A stretch of 25,158 nucleotides of DNA, from NCBI GenBank assembly GCA_027063075.1, contig JAMOSM010000163.1:1-25158 (forward strand), read 5' to 3'. The position numbers were made by a program, and so were the translations under genes. A model generated the notes under the pieces. That model searched no databases. It was not told the DNA's origin and saw only the letters and a program-made list of their open reading frames with translations. This DNA is from Nautiliaceae bacterium. GTDB taxonomy: Bacteria; Campylobacterota; Campylobacteria; Campylobacterales; Nautiliaceae. Each line of letters opens with the position of its first letter. Positions within the stretch are counted from its first letter, which is position 1. Positions 7,241 through 16,352 of this stretch are shown one piece after another.

Positions 7241-8092
7241 TTGTTTGCCATAATAGGACCAACAGCAAGCGGCAAAAGCGAAATAGCACTTAAACTTGCA
7301 AAAAAACTAAACTATGAAATACTGTCTCTTGACAGTTTAAGTATTTATAAAGAAATTGACATAGCCTCTGCAAAACCATCAAAAAAAGAGTTAAAAGAAG
7401 TAAAACATTACGGAATTAATGAAGTTTATCCAAATGAAAAATTTAATGTTAATAAATTTATAAAAATTTATAAAAAAATCCCTCATAAAAACATTATAAT
7501 AGTAGGAGGGACTGGATTTTATTTAAAAGCTATGATTGAGGGAATTTCCCCTATGCCTGAAATTACGGATGAAATAAAAAAACAGGCAAAAAAACTCAAT
7601 TATGAATTTTTAAAAAAAATAGACCCTCTTTTTGTTTCAAAAATATCTTCAAACGATACTTATAGAATTCAAAAAGGAATTGAAATTTTTCTTGCCACAA
7701 ACCTTCCTCCAAGCCAATATTTCAAAAAACACCCTCCAATTCCAATTTTACCAGAAATTCCTATTTTTGAAATAGAAATCTCAAGGGACGATTTAAGAAA
7801 AAGAATTAAAACAAGAACGGAAAAAATGTTTAAAAAAGGTCTTATAGACGAAGTTGCGTATCTTGAAAAAAAATACCAAGATAGAAGACTACCGGCACTT
7901 AAAGCCATAGGGATTAAGGAAGTTTTAGATTATTTCAACGGGAAATATTCTTTTGAAGAATTAAAAGAAAAAATAATAACCAATACAGCACGCCTTGCAA
8001 AAAGGCAGCAAATTTTTAATAAAACCCAGTTTCCTCAAAAAATTTCAGCTCCCCTTAAGAATCTTGAAGAGATTATTTTAAAACATATTTAA
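7241..8092 (+). CDS. miaA: tRNA dimethylallyltransferase
   Basis: MiaA transfers a dimethylallyl group to N6 of A37 in tRNAs that read U-starting codons. The 283-residue protein has the P-loop GPTASGKS (residues 6-13), DSLSIYKEIDIASAKPS (31-47) in place of the family's usual D-S-x-Q-x-Y and G-T-A-K-P, VGGTGFYLKAMIEG, and the late KAIGIKE and RLAKRQQIF motifs. Length is slightly short of the 300-residue norm. The start is TTG: a TAG closes the frame a few codons upstream, AAAAGG sits six bases before the TTG, and FAIIGPTASGKS must begin here. The stop overlaps the stop of the converging pflA by 4 bases. Confidence 0.95.
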   Translation: MFAIIGPTASGKSEIALKLAKKLNYEILSLDSLSIYKEIDIASAKPSKKELKEVKHYGINEVYPNEKFNVNKFIKIYKKIPHKNIIIVGGTGFYLKAMIEGISPMPEITDEIKKQAKKLNYEFLKKIDPLFVSKISSNDTYRIQKGIEIFLATNLPPSQYFKKHPPIPILPEIPIFEIEISRDDLRKRIKTRTEKMFKKGLIDEVAYLEKKYQDRRLPALKAIGIKEVLDYFNGKYSFEELKEKIITNTARLAKRQQIFNKTQFPQKISAPLKNLEEIILKHI

Positions 8093-10329
8093 AAAAGCTC
8101 CATCGCATCTTTACACAACCCCTTCCAGATTTTTGAATCATCTACTTTTAAACACTCCTGAAGGTATTTTTTATCCCCTGTTAAATTTGCAAGCATAAAC
8201 AACGCCCGTGCTCTCTCTTCTCCTTTTACATGAGGGAGAAGATTTTTAAGTGTTTTTATTGCCTCTTTTTTATTTTTAGTATATTTTGCATATACAAAAT
8301 CAACAAAAGGAGAATAAGGATATGTTTTAAATCTATTTTGAAGGTCTATTATCTTCTTTGCAAAACTTGCAGCAAGTAAATTATCGTTATTATTCAAAGC
8401 CCAATTTACTATTTTAATAAACACATCTACATTCCTTATATCCTGATACTTTTCAATCTTTTTTACAACCTCTAAAGCCTCTTTATAGCGTTTTAACTTC
8501 CAAAGGGCAAAAAATTTATCAAGCATATACTCATAACATTTTTTCTCAACCTGGCATAAATCATCAACCGCTTTTACCACCCCTTCATAATCATTAAGTC
8601 CTTTTAGGGCTTTAATTTTTCTTTTTATCCATTTCACAAAAACCTTATCATCGGGAGAATTTAAATATTTATTGCAGATAACAGAAGCTAACTGAAAATC
8701 TTTTGCTCTTAAAGCGCATTCGTAAAGAATATCATCATATTTTTTCTCAAGGACGATTTTGTAATTTTTAATAATTTCAACCGCCTTTAAACATTTTTTA
8801 TTCTTTAAAAGAGATATTGCATACTCTTTTAAAACACTTTTAATAAATTCATTTTTATTAGGAAAATATTTATCCGGAACACTTTTTAATTTAGGAAGCA
8901 TATTCACAAGCTCTTTATATTTTTTTACTTTATATAAAATTTCAGCCTTTTTAACCAAAGCCTTAAGAGCTATTTCACCTTCATAATCTTCAATAATATG
9001 ATCTATATATTCAAGTTTTTTTGTAAGATTATTTTCCGGAAGGTTAAACAAAATTTTATCCCTCAAAATTTTAGCCAAATCAGAATAATCTCCATACGGA
9101 AACTCTCTTAAATATTTATCAATATAATAAAGAGCTTTTTTATAATCTCCTTTTTTATAAGACCAAACAGCAAGCTTATATAAAAGAGGTTCATACAAAT
9201 CATCAAGTTTTTTAAGTTTCTTTAACAAATCCTCACCTATTTTTAATGCTAAAGAATAAACATTGTGTGAGGCAAGAGTGTTTGCAAGTTCATATGCCTT
9301 TTTTTTGTCTTTTAATAAAAAGTCTTTATTGGCATTATAAATTTTTTTATAATATTCAACAGCCTTTTTTACATCACCCTTATCCATATATTTACTTGCA
9401 AGTCTTGCAGCGGCTAAAGAGGCTACATCTAAATCGGTAGTGGAGAAAAGAGCTTTTTTATAAAGTTTAAAAGCCTTTTTTTCATCTCCTGTTGAATAAA
9501 GCTCATCAGCTAAATAAATCATTGCAAGATATGCATATTTTGAATCAGGATACTCTGTAATAATCCTGTTGTAATAATAACTTGCATCACTTATAAAGCC
9601 CATTTTTGCATAATTTTTACCTATCAAAAGCAGAACTTCCGGAAGCTTTTCGCTAAAAGCAAAATTTTTAATCCACTTTTTCCCAAGCTCTACAACGGCT
9701 TCAGATTCGTTTTCTTTATCTAAAAGTTTTAGCTTTAAATACAAAACATCCGGTAAAAAAAGAGAATTAGGATACCTTTTTATAAAATCATCAATTTCCC
9801 CTAATACATCTCTGCCTTTTTTATATGCTTTTAATATTTCAAAATATTTTATTACATCTTCGCTTTTTATCTCTTTTATCGGATTTAAATTCTCATCAAT
9901 AGCTCCGACATAAGGATATATTGCATCTTTGTAATAAAATCTAAGCCCTGTTTGATTTTCACTGCTTAAAAACTGCTCATTTGCTACAATAACCCATTTT
10001 TTTGCCTTTTTAAGTTTAAAAGGAGTAATTAAAGGGTTATTATATTGATTATCTTTAAAAGCAAAAAGCTTGTATTCACCATTTACGTAAATTTCTATTA
10101 CAAATTTTTTTTTAAAATTAGGAACTATTTTAAAAAAATAGGTTTTATCCTTAAAAACAGGAGTTGATGTTTTTTTATTAAAAACACATTCTATTTTGTT
10201 TTCTTTAGCTTTACACAAAAAAGGAGTTGTATCATATATGGTAAGAACCTCATAAGGCTGTTTTGCTCTTCCATAATCCACATTAATATTAAGAGCATAT
10301 AAAAAAAGAGGCAAAAAGAGAAAAAACAA
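8089..10329 (-). CDS. pflA: Flagellar motor scaffold protein PflA (TPR repeats)
   Basis: The 746-residue exported protein starts with a short hydrophobic signal (MFFLFLPLFLYALN), then a beta-rich N-terminal region to about residue 150 and a long array of helix pairs reading as TPR repeats, for example YLAMIYLADELYSTGDEKKA, AARLASKYMDKGDVKKAVEY and LYKLAVWSYKKGDYKKALYY. In Campylobacter jejuni PflA (paralysed flagellum) is a periplasmic TPR protein of the motor disks that recruit stators; the gene there also lies right after nuoN. Name and role rest on that synteny, the size and the architecture. The start is TTG with AAAAGG six bases upstream. Downstream it converges on miaA. Confidence 0.8.
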   Translation of the reverse strand: MFFLFLPLFLYALNINVDYGRAKQPYEVLTIYDTTPFLCKAKENKIECVFNKKTSTPVFKDKTYFFKIVPNFKKKFVIEIYVNGEYKLFAFKDNQYNNPLITPFKLKKAKKWVIVANEQFLSSENQTGLRFYYKDAIYPYVGAIDENLNPIKEIKSEDVIKYFEILKAYKKGRDVLGEIDDFIKRYPNSLFLPDVLYLKLKLLDKENESEAVVELGKKWIKNFAFSEKLPEVLLLIGKNYAKMGFISDASYYYNRIITEYPDSKYAYLAMIYLADELYSTGDEKKAFKLYKKALFSTTDLDVASLAAARLASKYMDKGDVKKAVEYYKKIYNANKDFLLKDKKKAYELANTLASHNVYSLALKIGEDLLKKLKKLDDLYEPLLYKLAVWSYKKGDYKKALYYIDKYLREFPYGDYSDLAKILRDKILFNLPENNLTKKLEYIDHIIEDYEGEIALKALVKKAEILYKVKKYKELVNMLPKLKSVPDKYFPNKNEFIKSVLKEYAISLLKNKKCLKAVEIIKNYKIVLEKKYDDILYECALRAKDFQLASVICNKYLNSPDDKVFVKWIKRKIKALKGLNDYEGVVKAVDDLCQVEKKCYEYMLDKFFALWKLKRYKEALEVVKKIEKYQDIRNVDVFIKIVNWALNNNDNLLAASFAKKIIDLQNRFKTYPYSPFVDFVYAKYTKNKKEAIKTLKNLLPHVKGEERARALFMLANLTGDKKYLQECLKVDDSKIWKGLCKDAMELF

Positions 10330-10335
10330 ATGTAA

Positions 10336-10352
10336 CCTTTTTGAAAATTATA
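10336..10352 (-). promoter_or_regulatory. Possible promoter and RBS of pflA
   Basis: In the 32 bases between nuoN and pflA the minus strand has TATAAT (10352-10347), 5 bases, AAAAGG (10341-10336), 6 bases and the TTG start. A transcript from this -10 would begin at or inside the RBS, so it may be fortuitous and pflA may be read from the nuo transcript. Confidence 0.3.
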
Positions 10353-10361
10353 TCAAAAAGG

Positions 10362-11693
10362 CTAAAAACTTATAGTAGCGTTAAAAATATCTCCTGCAAC
10401 TATACCAAAATAGAGTGTTCCTGCAAGTAAAATAAGTTGTCCTATAAGACTGCCCGTAGACATTTGAATAACCTCATTCCCTTTTGGCTCATCAAAATAA
10501 ATATGTTTAATAATCCATACATAATATCCCACTGCAAGAGCTGAGTTTAAAAGTGCAATTAACACAACCCACCAAAGCCCTGCATCAACACCTGCATAAA
10601 ATGCTACTGCTTTAGATAAAAATCCTGCAAGCAGAGGAATTCCGGCAAGTGAGAAAAGTTGAATGGTAAATATAAACGAATGAAGAGGCGCTTTTTTATA
10701 AAGACCTTTAATATCTTCAAGATATTTAACGCCAAGTTCTCTTCTTAAATCATTAAGAATTAAAAATACGCTTGTTTGCATAAAAATATATGCCACTGCA
10801 TAATATAAAACCCCTGCATATGAATAAACACTTGCAGCCGCAGCAAAAGGAATCAATGCATATCCGCTGTGCGCTATTGATGAATATGCAAGAATTTTTG
10901 AAACCCTTTTTTGCCATAAAGCCATAAAGTTTGCAAGAGTCATTGTTAAAATTGCAAAGAAACTGAAAATTAATACTGTTGCAAGTGGATATGCTACCAA
11001 AAATTTATAAAAAGCTTTAAATGTAGCAAATAAAACTACACTTTTAATAACCCCACTTAAAATTGCAGCTGCCGCGTGATTTACCTGAGAGTAAGCATCA
11101 GCCGCCCATCCGTGCATAGGTACAACTGTAAGTTTGTAAAAAATACCAGCAAGCATAATTGCAACAGCAATTAATGTATATTTTCCTGCAATATTCATAC
11201 TTGCATAATCAAAACTATCAGTACTAAAACTAAAAAGTGCAAAACCTAGTAAAATAATACCACTTGCCACTGCACCTGCAATAAATGCCTTAATAGCACC
11301 TTCAGCGTTGTAGAAGTTTCTTATGTTTGCAACTAAAATATAAGAAATAATAGCAATTACTTCAAAAAGCACTATATAGATAAAAAAGTTGTTTGTTTCC
11401 AGAAATGCAACTGAAGCACCGGCTAAGAAAAGCATTTGCGCAATTAAAGGTCTCTCAAAACCTGTCAGCGCCAAAGAAACTGCTGCAAGTGTCACAAGTA
11501 ATACAAATTCCATAAGTCTTGTAGCATCGTCTGCTACAAAATAAGGAAAAAGACTTCCAAGACTCTGACCTGCAAAAATAAAATAAGCAGCCATAATAAA
11601 AGCTATAACCGCTATAAGCTTTGCAATTACAATATTATTTTTGTAAAAAATAGGAACTAATAATCCTGCCGCTATTAATACTATAAAACTCAT
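10362..11693 (-). CDS. nuoN: Complex I-like membrane subunit NuoN
   Basis: The 443-residue antiporter-like subunit has about 14 membrane helices and forms one proton path. Pumping residues seen are Glu111 in LFEVIAIISY, Lys187 in FYKLTVVPMHGW, and Lys217 in the helix AAAAILSGVIKSVVLF. It is shorter than the roughly 485-residue E. coli NuoN, losing N-terminal helices as in other bacteria with 14-helix forms. The start overlaps the nuoM stop by one base. It is the last nuo gene and is followed by pflA. Confidence 0.92.
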   Translation of the reverse strand: MSFIVLIAAGLLVPIFYKNNIVIAKLIAVIAFIMAAYFIFAGQSLGSLFPYFVADDATRLMEFVLLVTLAAVSLALTGFERPLIAQMLFLAGASVAFLETNNFFIYIVLFEVIAIISYILVANIRNFYNAEGAIKAFIAGAVASGIILLGFALFSFSTDSFDYASMNIAGKYTLIAVAIMLAGIFYKLTVVPMHGWAADAYSQVNHAAAAILSGVIKSVVLFATFKAFYKFLVAYPLATVLIFSFFAILTMTLANFMALWQKRVSKILAYSSIAHSGYALIPFAAAASVYSYAGVLYYAVAYIFMQTSVFLILNDLRRELGVKYLEDIKGLYKKAPLHSFIFTIQLFSLAGIPLLAGFLSKAVAFYAGVDAGLWWVVLIALLNSALAVGYYVWIIKHIYFDEPKGNEVIQMSTGSLIGQLILLAGTLYFGIVAGDIFNATISF

Positions 11694-13123
11694 TACATTC
11701 CTCCTAGGAAGCTAAATGCTTGATTTGCTAAATCGAAAATAGGCTGAGGATTGATACCAAAATAAACAATCAACACTGCATAAATGGCAAGTGCAAGTCT
11801 TTCAGCAAAACTCATAGAAAAATCTGCTTTTTCCACAATAGGACTCATAGGTCCGTGAATTGCACGTCTAACAGCCCAGATAATATAACCTGCACTAATC
11901 ATTCCGGCAAGTGCAATAATAGCAATCCACCATCCATAAGCTTTAACAGCTGAAACTATAATAGTAAGCTCCCCTACAAATCCCATAGTACCAGGAAGTC
12001 CAAGAGCCGCCATACCTGCTAAAATGAAAATAGCAGCCGCATAAGGTGCTTTTTTCATAATTCCACCCATTTCATCCATATACCACGTATGTGTTTTATG
12101 ATGAAGCCATCCGGCAATTAAAAACAGTGGTGAAATAACAAGTGCGTGTCCAATCATTTCGAATAAAGCCGCGCTAAGCCCGTCATAAGTCATAGTAGAA
12201 ATTGCAACTACAACAAGCCCCATATGAGAAATTGAAGAATATGCAACCATTTTTTTAATATGTTTTTCATAAATTGCAAGCATTCCCGCAAAGAATGTTG
12301 TAATAAGACCGAAAATCAACATATATTTTGCAAACTCAAGTGTTGTAATTGGCATAAGCTCAACTGTAAATCTGATAAGCCCGTATGCACCCATTTTAAG
12401 TAAAACACCTGCTAAAAGCACTGAAATAGAACTTGGCGCCTGAACGTGAGCATCAGGAAGCCATGTATGAAACGGAAATACAGGAAGTTTTGCTGCAAAT
12501 CCTAAAAACATCAGCCACCAGATAAGTGCAGGCGTTGCAAGTGCTGTTTCTTTGATTAAAGTTAAATCCCAATAACCTGTTTGTTTATATAAAAGATAAA
12601 ATCCAACAAACATAAACATCGCAAACACGTGAGTGTAAATAAAGAATTTAATTGCTGCATAAATTCTCTCTTCTGCACCCCAGATACCAACTAAGAAAAG
12701 CATAGGAACCAAAGTTAATTCCCAAAACATAAAAAACCATAAAACATTTGTTGTCATAAACACACCAAAAATAGGTCCGCTAAACATTATAAGAAGACTA
12801 AAATAAGCCGCTTGTTTTTTCTCATTCCAAGAAGTTAAAACTACTAAAATCAAAAGTGCAGCTGTTAAAAGAAGCATAGCTACACTAAGAGCATCTATCT
12901 GCAATGTCAGTTCAAACCCAAACTGAGGAACACTTAAAAAGTTTCCTAAAAATAAAAATCCTCCATCAACCGGTAATTGATGATACCAGTTAAGTGCAAT
13001 AATAAATAGCACCACAAACCATCCAAGCGCTATATATTTAGTTAAATGCTGCGCCCCGCGTGTTAAAAAATACACCAGGGCCGAAAAAACAATTGGTGCA
13101 AAAATAATATCTACCGCTACCAT
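11693..13123 (-). CDS. nuoM: Complex I-like membrane subunit NuoM
   Basis: The 476-residue antiporter-like subunit carries Glu135 in MFWELTLVPMLFLVGIWG, Lys212 in AAKLPVFPFHTWLPDAH and Lys243 in LLAGVLLKMGAYG. These are the signature charged residues of the Mrp-type proton path. Fourteen or so hydrophobic helices are visible. The start follows AAGGGG at the end of nuoL with a one-base gap. Confidence 0.94.
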   Translation of the reverse strand: MVAVDIIFAPIVFSALVYFLTRGAQHLTKYIALGWFVVLFIIALNWYHQLPVDGGFLFLGNFLSVPQFGFELTLQIDALSVAMLLLTAALLILVVLTSWNEKKQAAYFSLLIMFSGPIFGVFMTTNVLWFFMFWELTLVPMLFLVGIWGAEERIYAAIKFFIYTHVFAMFMFVGFYLLYKQTGYWDLTLIKETALATPALIWWLMFLGFAAKLPVFPFHTWLPDAHVQAPSSISVLLAGVLLKMGAYGLIRFTVELMPITTLEFAKYMLIFGLITTFFAGMLAIYEKHIKKMVAYSSISHMGLVVVAISTMTYDGLSAALFEMIGHALVISPLFLIAGWLHHKTHTWYMDEMGGIMKKAPYAAAIFILAGMAALGLPGTMGFVGELTIIVSAVKAYGWWIAIIALAGMISAGYIIWAVRRAIHGPMSPIVEKADFSMSFAERLALAIYAVLIVYFGINPQPIFDLANQAFSFLGGM

Positions 13124-13124
13124 T

Positions 13125-14975
13125 TTATAGCCCCTTTACAATAATTAAAATTGCTATAACGATAATTGCAACACCAAGAACGAATTGTCCCATATATGTA
13201 CCAATTTTACCGCTATGCCCAGCTCTGAAGACTTTATACACCATATATGTAAAGTCCAAAGTTTTATTTACAATATAATCAATTACATATGTATCAAACC
13301 ATCTTGCCGCTTTTGCAACAGCACCCACAATAATATTTTTAGAAATCCAAGTAATCATTGCCTCTACATAGTAACCATTGTAAAGGATTTGATGAATTGT
13401 CTGTACAAAGTGATGCGATGCAATTTTATATAGTAAGTTAAGTCCTTTAACATAAAGCCCAACTACAATTAAGAAAATAATTAGCATACATGTAAGCATA
13501 AACGCACCAAGACCTGCTACATGAGGCTCTATAAATTCTTCTCCTACAATATAATGAACAATATCCATTTGCCAGATGGAAATAAACAGTGTTAAAAATG
13601 CCAAAATTCCAAGAGGCAATCTCATCCATATATTACTTGGTTTATGAACACTTCCTCCCACCTCTTCGTGTCTTGGCTCACCAAGGAAGATTAAAATCCA
13701 AAGTCTTGTAATATATGCAATTGATAAAAGTGCCGCAATAGTTACAAATGTTTTTGTAAATCCGTTACCCCACTCCCAAGCAGCTGCAACTACCATCTCT
13801 TTAGAAAAATATCCACTAAACGGAGGAACACCTGCTAAGCTCAGTGAACCCATTGCCATAAATAAAGCTACAAAAGGAGCTGTTTTAATAAGACCTCCAA
13901 GTTTCCAAGCATCTTTTTGATGGTGTGCTATATAAATAACAGCACCTGCACTTAAGAATAAAAGCGCTTTAAATATTGCGTGGTTTACAAGGTGAAGCAT
14001 ACCTGCTGCAAGAGAACCTACTCCAAGCCCAACAAACGCAATTGATAAGTGAGACATAGTAGAATATGCCAAGATTTTTTTAATCTCTTTTTGTACAAGT
14101 GCAGAAGTAGCCCCAATAAACGCTGAAAGAGCCGCAACGTTTGCAACAATATAAAGTGCATCTGTATAGCTGAAGAAATCAAAAAGTCTTGCAACAATAT
14201 AAATACCACTGTTTACCATTGTAGCACCGTGAATTAGTGCCGATACAGTTGTCGGACCTTCCATAGCATTCATAAGCCATGGATATAATGGAAACTGACC
14301 AGACTTACCAATAGCACCCATAAAGATAAACAGCGCAGCAACTAAAGCAAGTGTTTTATCAAGTTCACCTGCGTTTGCCATCTCATTTAATTTTACTAAA
14401 TCAACAGTCCCAGCATAAAAGAATAAAAGAGCAATTGCCGCTAAAATGAAAATATCACCAAATCTTGTATATAAAAACGCCTGCATTCCGGCATCTGCTG
14501 CCGATTTTTTAAAATACCAGAAACTAATCAAAAGATAACTTGCAAGTCCCATAAATTCCCAACCAACAAAAGCACCGATTAAATCTTTTGTAATAACAAG
14601 TAAAATCATACCACCGATAAAGAAAAGTACTTTTGCATAATATCTCGGTTGGTCCGGGTCTTCTCCCATATAGTCATGGGCAAAGTGAATATCTAAAAAC
14701 CCAAGTCCGGTTGCTACAAGAAGCATTACAATTGAAAGATGGTCTATATAAATTCCAAATGGAAGCTCTAAGTTACCAAAATGTATCCACGTATATGTAA
14801 TATCAATTGGTGTGTCTGAATATTTTAAAAACAGAACAGCACTTGCTAAAAACAGCACAAAGCCTACTACCTCTGCTACCCAAAAGGCAAGTTCTCTTTT
14901 TGCCTTTCCTAAAATATACGCTAACACTGCTCCAACATAAGGAGCGATTAATAGTGTCATTACTGCATTATTCAT
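13125..14975 (-). CDS. nuoL: Complex I-like membrane subunit NuoL
   Basis: The 616-residue distal antiporter-like subunit keeps Glu140 in GWEFMGLASYLLISFW, Lys224 in GKSGQFPLYPWL and His249 in SALIHGATMV. After the antiporter fold, the region beyond about residue 500 includes a long amphipathic stretch and a final hydrophobic helix (GVAIIVIAILIIVKGL), as expected for the lateral helix that braces the membrane arm. Length matches the E. coli protein (613). It overlaps nuoK by 8 bases. Confidence 0.95.
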   Translation of the reverse strand: MNNAVMTLLIAPYVGAVLAYILGKAKRELAFWVAEVVGFVLFLASAVLFLKYSDTPIDITYTWIHFGNLELPFGIYIDHLSIVMLLVATGLGFLDIHFAHDYMGEDPDQPRYYAKVLFFIGGMILLVITKDLIGAFVGWEFMGLASYLLISFWYFKKSAADAGMQAFLYTRFGDIFILAAIALLFFYAGTVDLVKLNEMANAGELDKTLALVAALFIFMGAIGKSGQFPLYPWLMNAMEGPTTVSALIHGATMVNSGIYIVARLFDFFSYTDALYIVANVAALSAFIGATSALVQKEIKKILAYSTMSHLSIAFVGLGVGSLAAGMLHLVNHAIFKALLFLSAGAVIYIAHHQKDAWKLGGLIKTAPFVALFMAMGSLSLAGVPPFSGYFSKEMVVAAAWEWGNGFTKTFVTIAALLSIAYITRLWILIFLGEPRHEEVGGSVHKPSNIWMRLPLGILAFLTLFISIWQMDIVHYIVGEEFIEPHVAGLGAFMLTCMLIIFLIVVGLYVKGLNLLYKIASHHFVQTIHQILYNGYYVEAMITWISKNIIVGAVAKAARWFDTYVIDYIVNKTLDFTYMVYKVFRAGHSGKIGTYMGQFVLGVAIIVIAILIIVKGL

Positions 14976-15276
14976 CGCTCACCGCCTTATCAAGATTATC
15001 TGGAATAATCTCACCTGTAATTCTGTTTGCAAGGATAAAAATCAATACCCCAGCTGCCGCTTCAAGCGTTGCAATAACAATAATTACGTATGCTATCGCA
15101 AGACCTCTTGTAAGCCCAAAGTTATATGCTGCACTTGCAAGAAGCAAAATAACGGCATTTAAAAGCATCTCAAGTGAAAAGAAAATTTTTAAAAAGTCCG
15201 TTTTACTTGTAACTCCGTAAAGACCAACAGCAAAAAGAATAATTGCAGCTATTGCATCAATGTAAAAATGTACCAT
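14968..15276 (-). CDS. nuoK: Complex I-like membrane subunit NuoK
   Basis: This 102-residue protein has three membrane helices. The two membrane glutamates required for proton movement in E. coli NuoK are present at the same numbers: Glu36 in FFSLEMLLNAV and Glu72 in IATLEAAAGVL. AAAGGAA precedes the ATG. It starts 3 bases after the end of nuoJ. Confidence 0.94.
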   Translation of the reverse strand: MVHFYIDAIAAIILFAVGLYGVTSKTDFLKIFFSLEMLLNAVILLLASAAYNFGLTRGLAIAYVIIVIATLEAAAGVLIFILANRITGEIIPDNLDKAVSDE

Positions 15277-15279
15277 TTT

Positions 15280-15747
15280 TTATTCCTTTCCGTGTTTTAG
15301 AGTATGCAGCATCCTAATACTTCCATATAAAACGCTTGCAGCTACAACACCCATAAAAATTGCAATCTCAGCATAAAAATCTGTAAAAATTTTAACTTGG
15401 TCTTTTAAAGGAATAGCTTTTCCTTCATAAGGAATTTCCGGAAGTAAAAACGGAACAATAATAAGACCAATTACAACTAAAGTTACAACAGAAACTGCCC
15501 AAGGTCTAATTTCAAATTTTGGAAACTTCGCCCCAATTACAGTTACACCAAAAAGTGTAAGAACTACAATTCCGCCCGTATATACAAAAATCTGGAAAAG
15601 TCCAAGCAGTTTCTCACCCATAAAGATGTAATAAATTCCAAGTAAAAACATCATTAAAACAAATGCAATTACTGCAGGAACGGTATTTTTTTGAGTTAAA
15701 CTCATAACTGCTAAGATAATCGCTAAAGCCAAAATCAAAACACTCAT
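15280..15747 (-). CDS. nuoJ: Complex I-like membrane subunit NuoJ
   Basis: I start this gene at the ATG at 15747 (MSVLILALAII), giving 155 residues with five membrane helices. The frame continues 24 codons further upstream into nuoI, but AAAGGAG lies six bases before this ATG and the extra residues would be a basic, non-membrane stretch. Helix 3 reads LLGLFQIFVYTGGIVVLTLFGVTVIG, the NuoJ region (Q-x-x-V-Y-x-G-G-I/A) that shifts to a pi-bulge during turnover in known complex I structures. C-terminal residues lie on the cytoplasmic side. Confidence 0.92.
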   Translation of the reverse strand: MSVLILALAIILAVMSLTQKNTVPAVIAFVLMMFLLGIYYIFMGEKLLGLFQIFVYTGGIVVLTLFGVTVIGAKFPKFEIRPWAVSVVTLVVIGLIIVPFLLPEIPYEGKAIPLKDQVKIFTDFYAEIAIFMGVVAASVLYGSIRMLHTLKHGKE

Positions 15748-15748
15748 T

Positions 15749-16351
15749 CTATTCTCCTTTTGCAACAGGCTTATTAGCCTCTTTTTTGTCACTATTCTCT
15801 TCTGGCTTTTTATTCTCATTAGCTTCAGGTTTAGCCTTCGCTTTTGCTTCAGCCTCAGCTTTTGCTTTTGCTTCGGCTTCTGCTTTTTTCTTAGCCATCA
15901 TTTCTCTTTTTTTTCTTGCTTTTTCTTCTTCTTCACGTTTTTTCTGTTCAATCCACTCTTCAGGAATTTCAACCCTCACCCAGAAATTATCAAGTGCATC
16001 AGGAGTTCCTTGTGTAATCATCTCAATATCACCGCCGCTAAGTTTAATTGCTTTTTCAGGTTTTGTAGGACATACATCTTCACAAAGACCGCAAAAAATA
16101 CAAATTGCCAAATTCACTTCCGGAACTATTCTTGGCTTTTTAATAGGAAGAGGCTTCATTTTAATCGCATCAACAGGACAGATTTTATTACACGCATCAC
16201 ACCCAATGCACAGCTCATATTTAATTTCGTGCCTTCCCCTAAAAATAGGAGATTTATGAGCCGGTTTTTTTACTATGTCTTTTGTAGCGATTCTTGGCTC
16301 TGTAAAAGTCTTCATTACCCTTATTATTTTTTCTCCAATATCATAAATCAT
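15749..16351 (-). CDS. nuoI: Complex I-like ferredoxin subunit NuoI with charged C-terminal tail
   Basis: NuoI carries two [4Fe-4S] clusters that pass electrons towards NuoB. Both Cys sets are complete: C48, C51, C54, C58 (CIGCDACNKICP) and C84, C87, C90, C94 (CIFCGLCEDVCP). The fold ends near residue 132. Residues about 136-200 form a tail made mostly of Lys, Ala and Glu (EEEEKARKKREMMAKKKAEA, then more AEAKAK repeats and an Asn/Pro/Lys/Glu-rich end) that standard NuoI proteins of about 160-180 residues do not have. AGGAGC precedes the ATG, one base after the nuoH stop. Confidence 0.93.
   Translation of the reverse strand: MIYDIGEKIIRVMKTFTEPRIATKDIVKKPAHKSPIFRGRHEIKYELCIGCDACNKICPVDAIKMKPLPIKKPRIVPEVNLAICIFCGLCEDVCPTKPEKAIKLSGGDIEMITQGTPDALDNFWVRVEIPEEWIEQKKREEEEKARKKREMMAKKKAEAEAKAKAEAEAKAKAKPEANENKKPEENSDKKEANKPVAKGE
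15828..15893. repeat. Low-complexity GCTTTT/GCTTCA-type repeat inside nuoI
   Basis: Imperfect 6-base units (gcttca, gctttt, gcttcg and similar on the plus strand) encode the Ala-Glu-Ala-Lys run of the NuoI tail. Such a tract can change length by slippage in whole codons. Confidence 0.6.
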
Positions 16352-16352
16352 C

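Noticed and set aside
14807..15220. 137-codon plus-strand frame across nuoL and nuoK
   Set aside because: It lies antisense to two well-recognised genes and shows no family features.
15748..15819. Longer NuoJ starting within nuoI
   Set aside because: The ATG at 15747 has an AAAGGAG site at ideal spacing, and the extension would be a basic non-membrane stretch.
15786..16259. 157-codon plus-strand frame
   Set aside because: It is the mirror of the Lys/Ala/Glu tail and ferredoxin fold of nuoI; its Ser/Phe/Ala-rich product is a typical antisense artefact.
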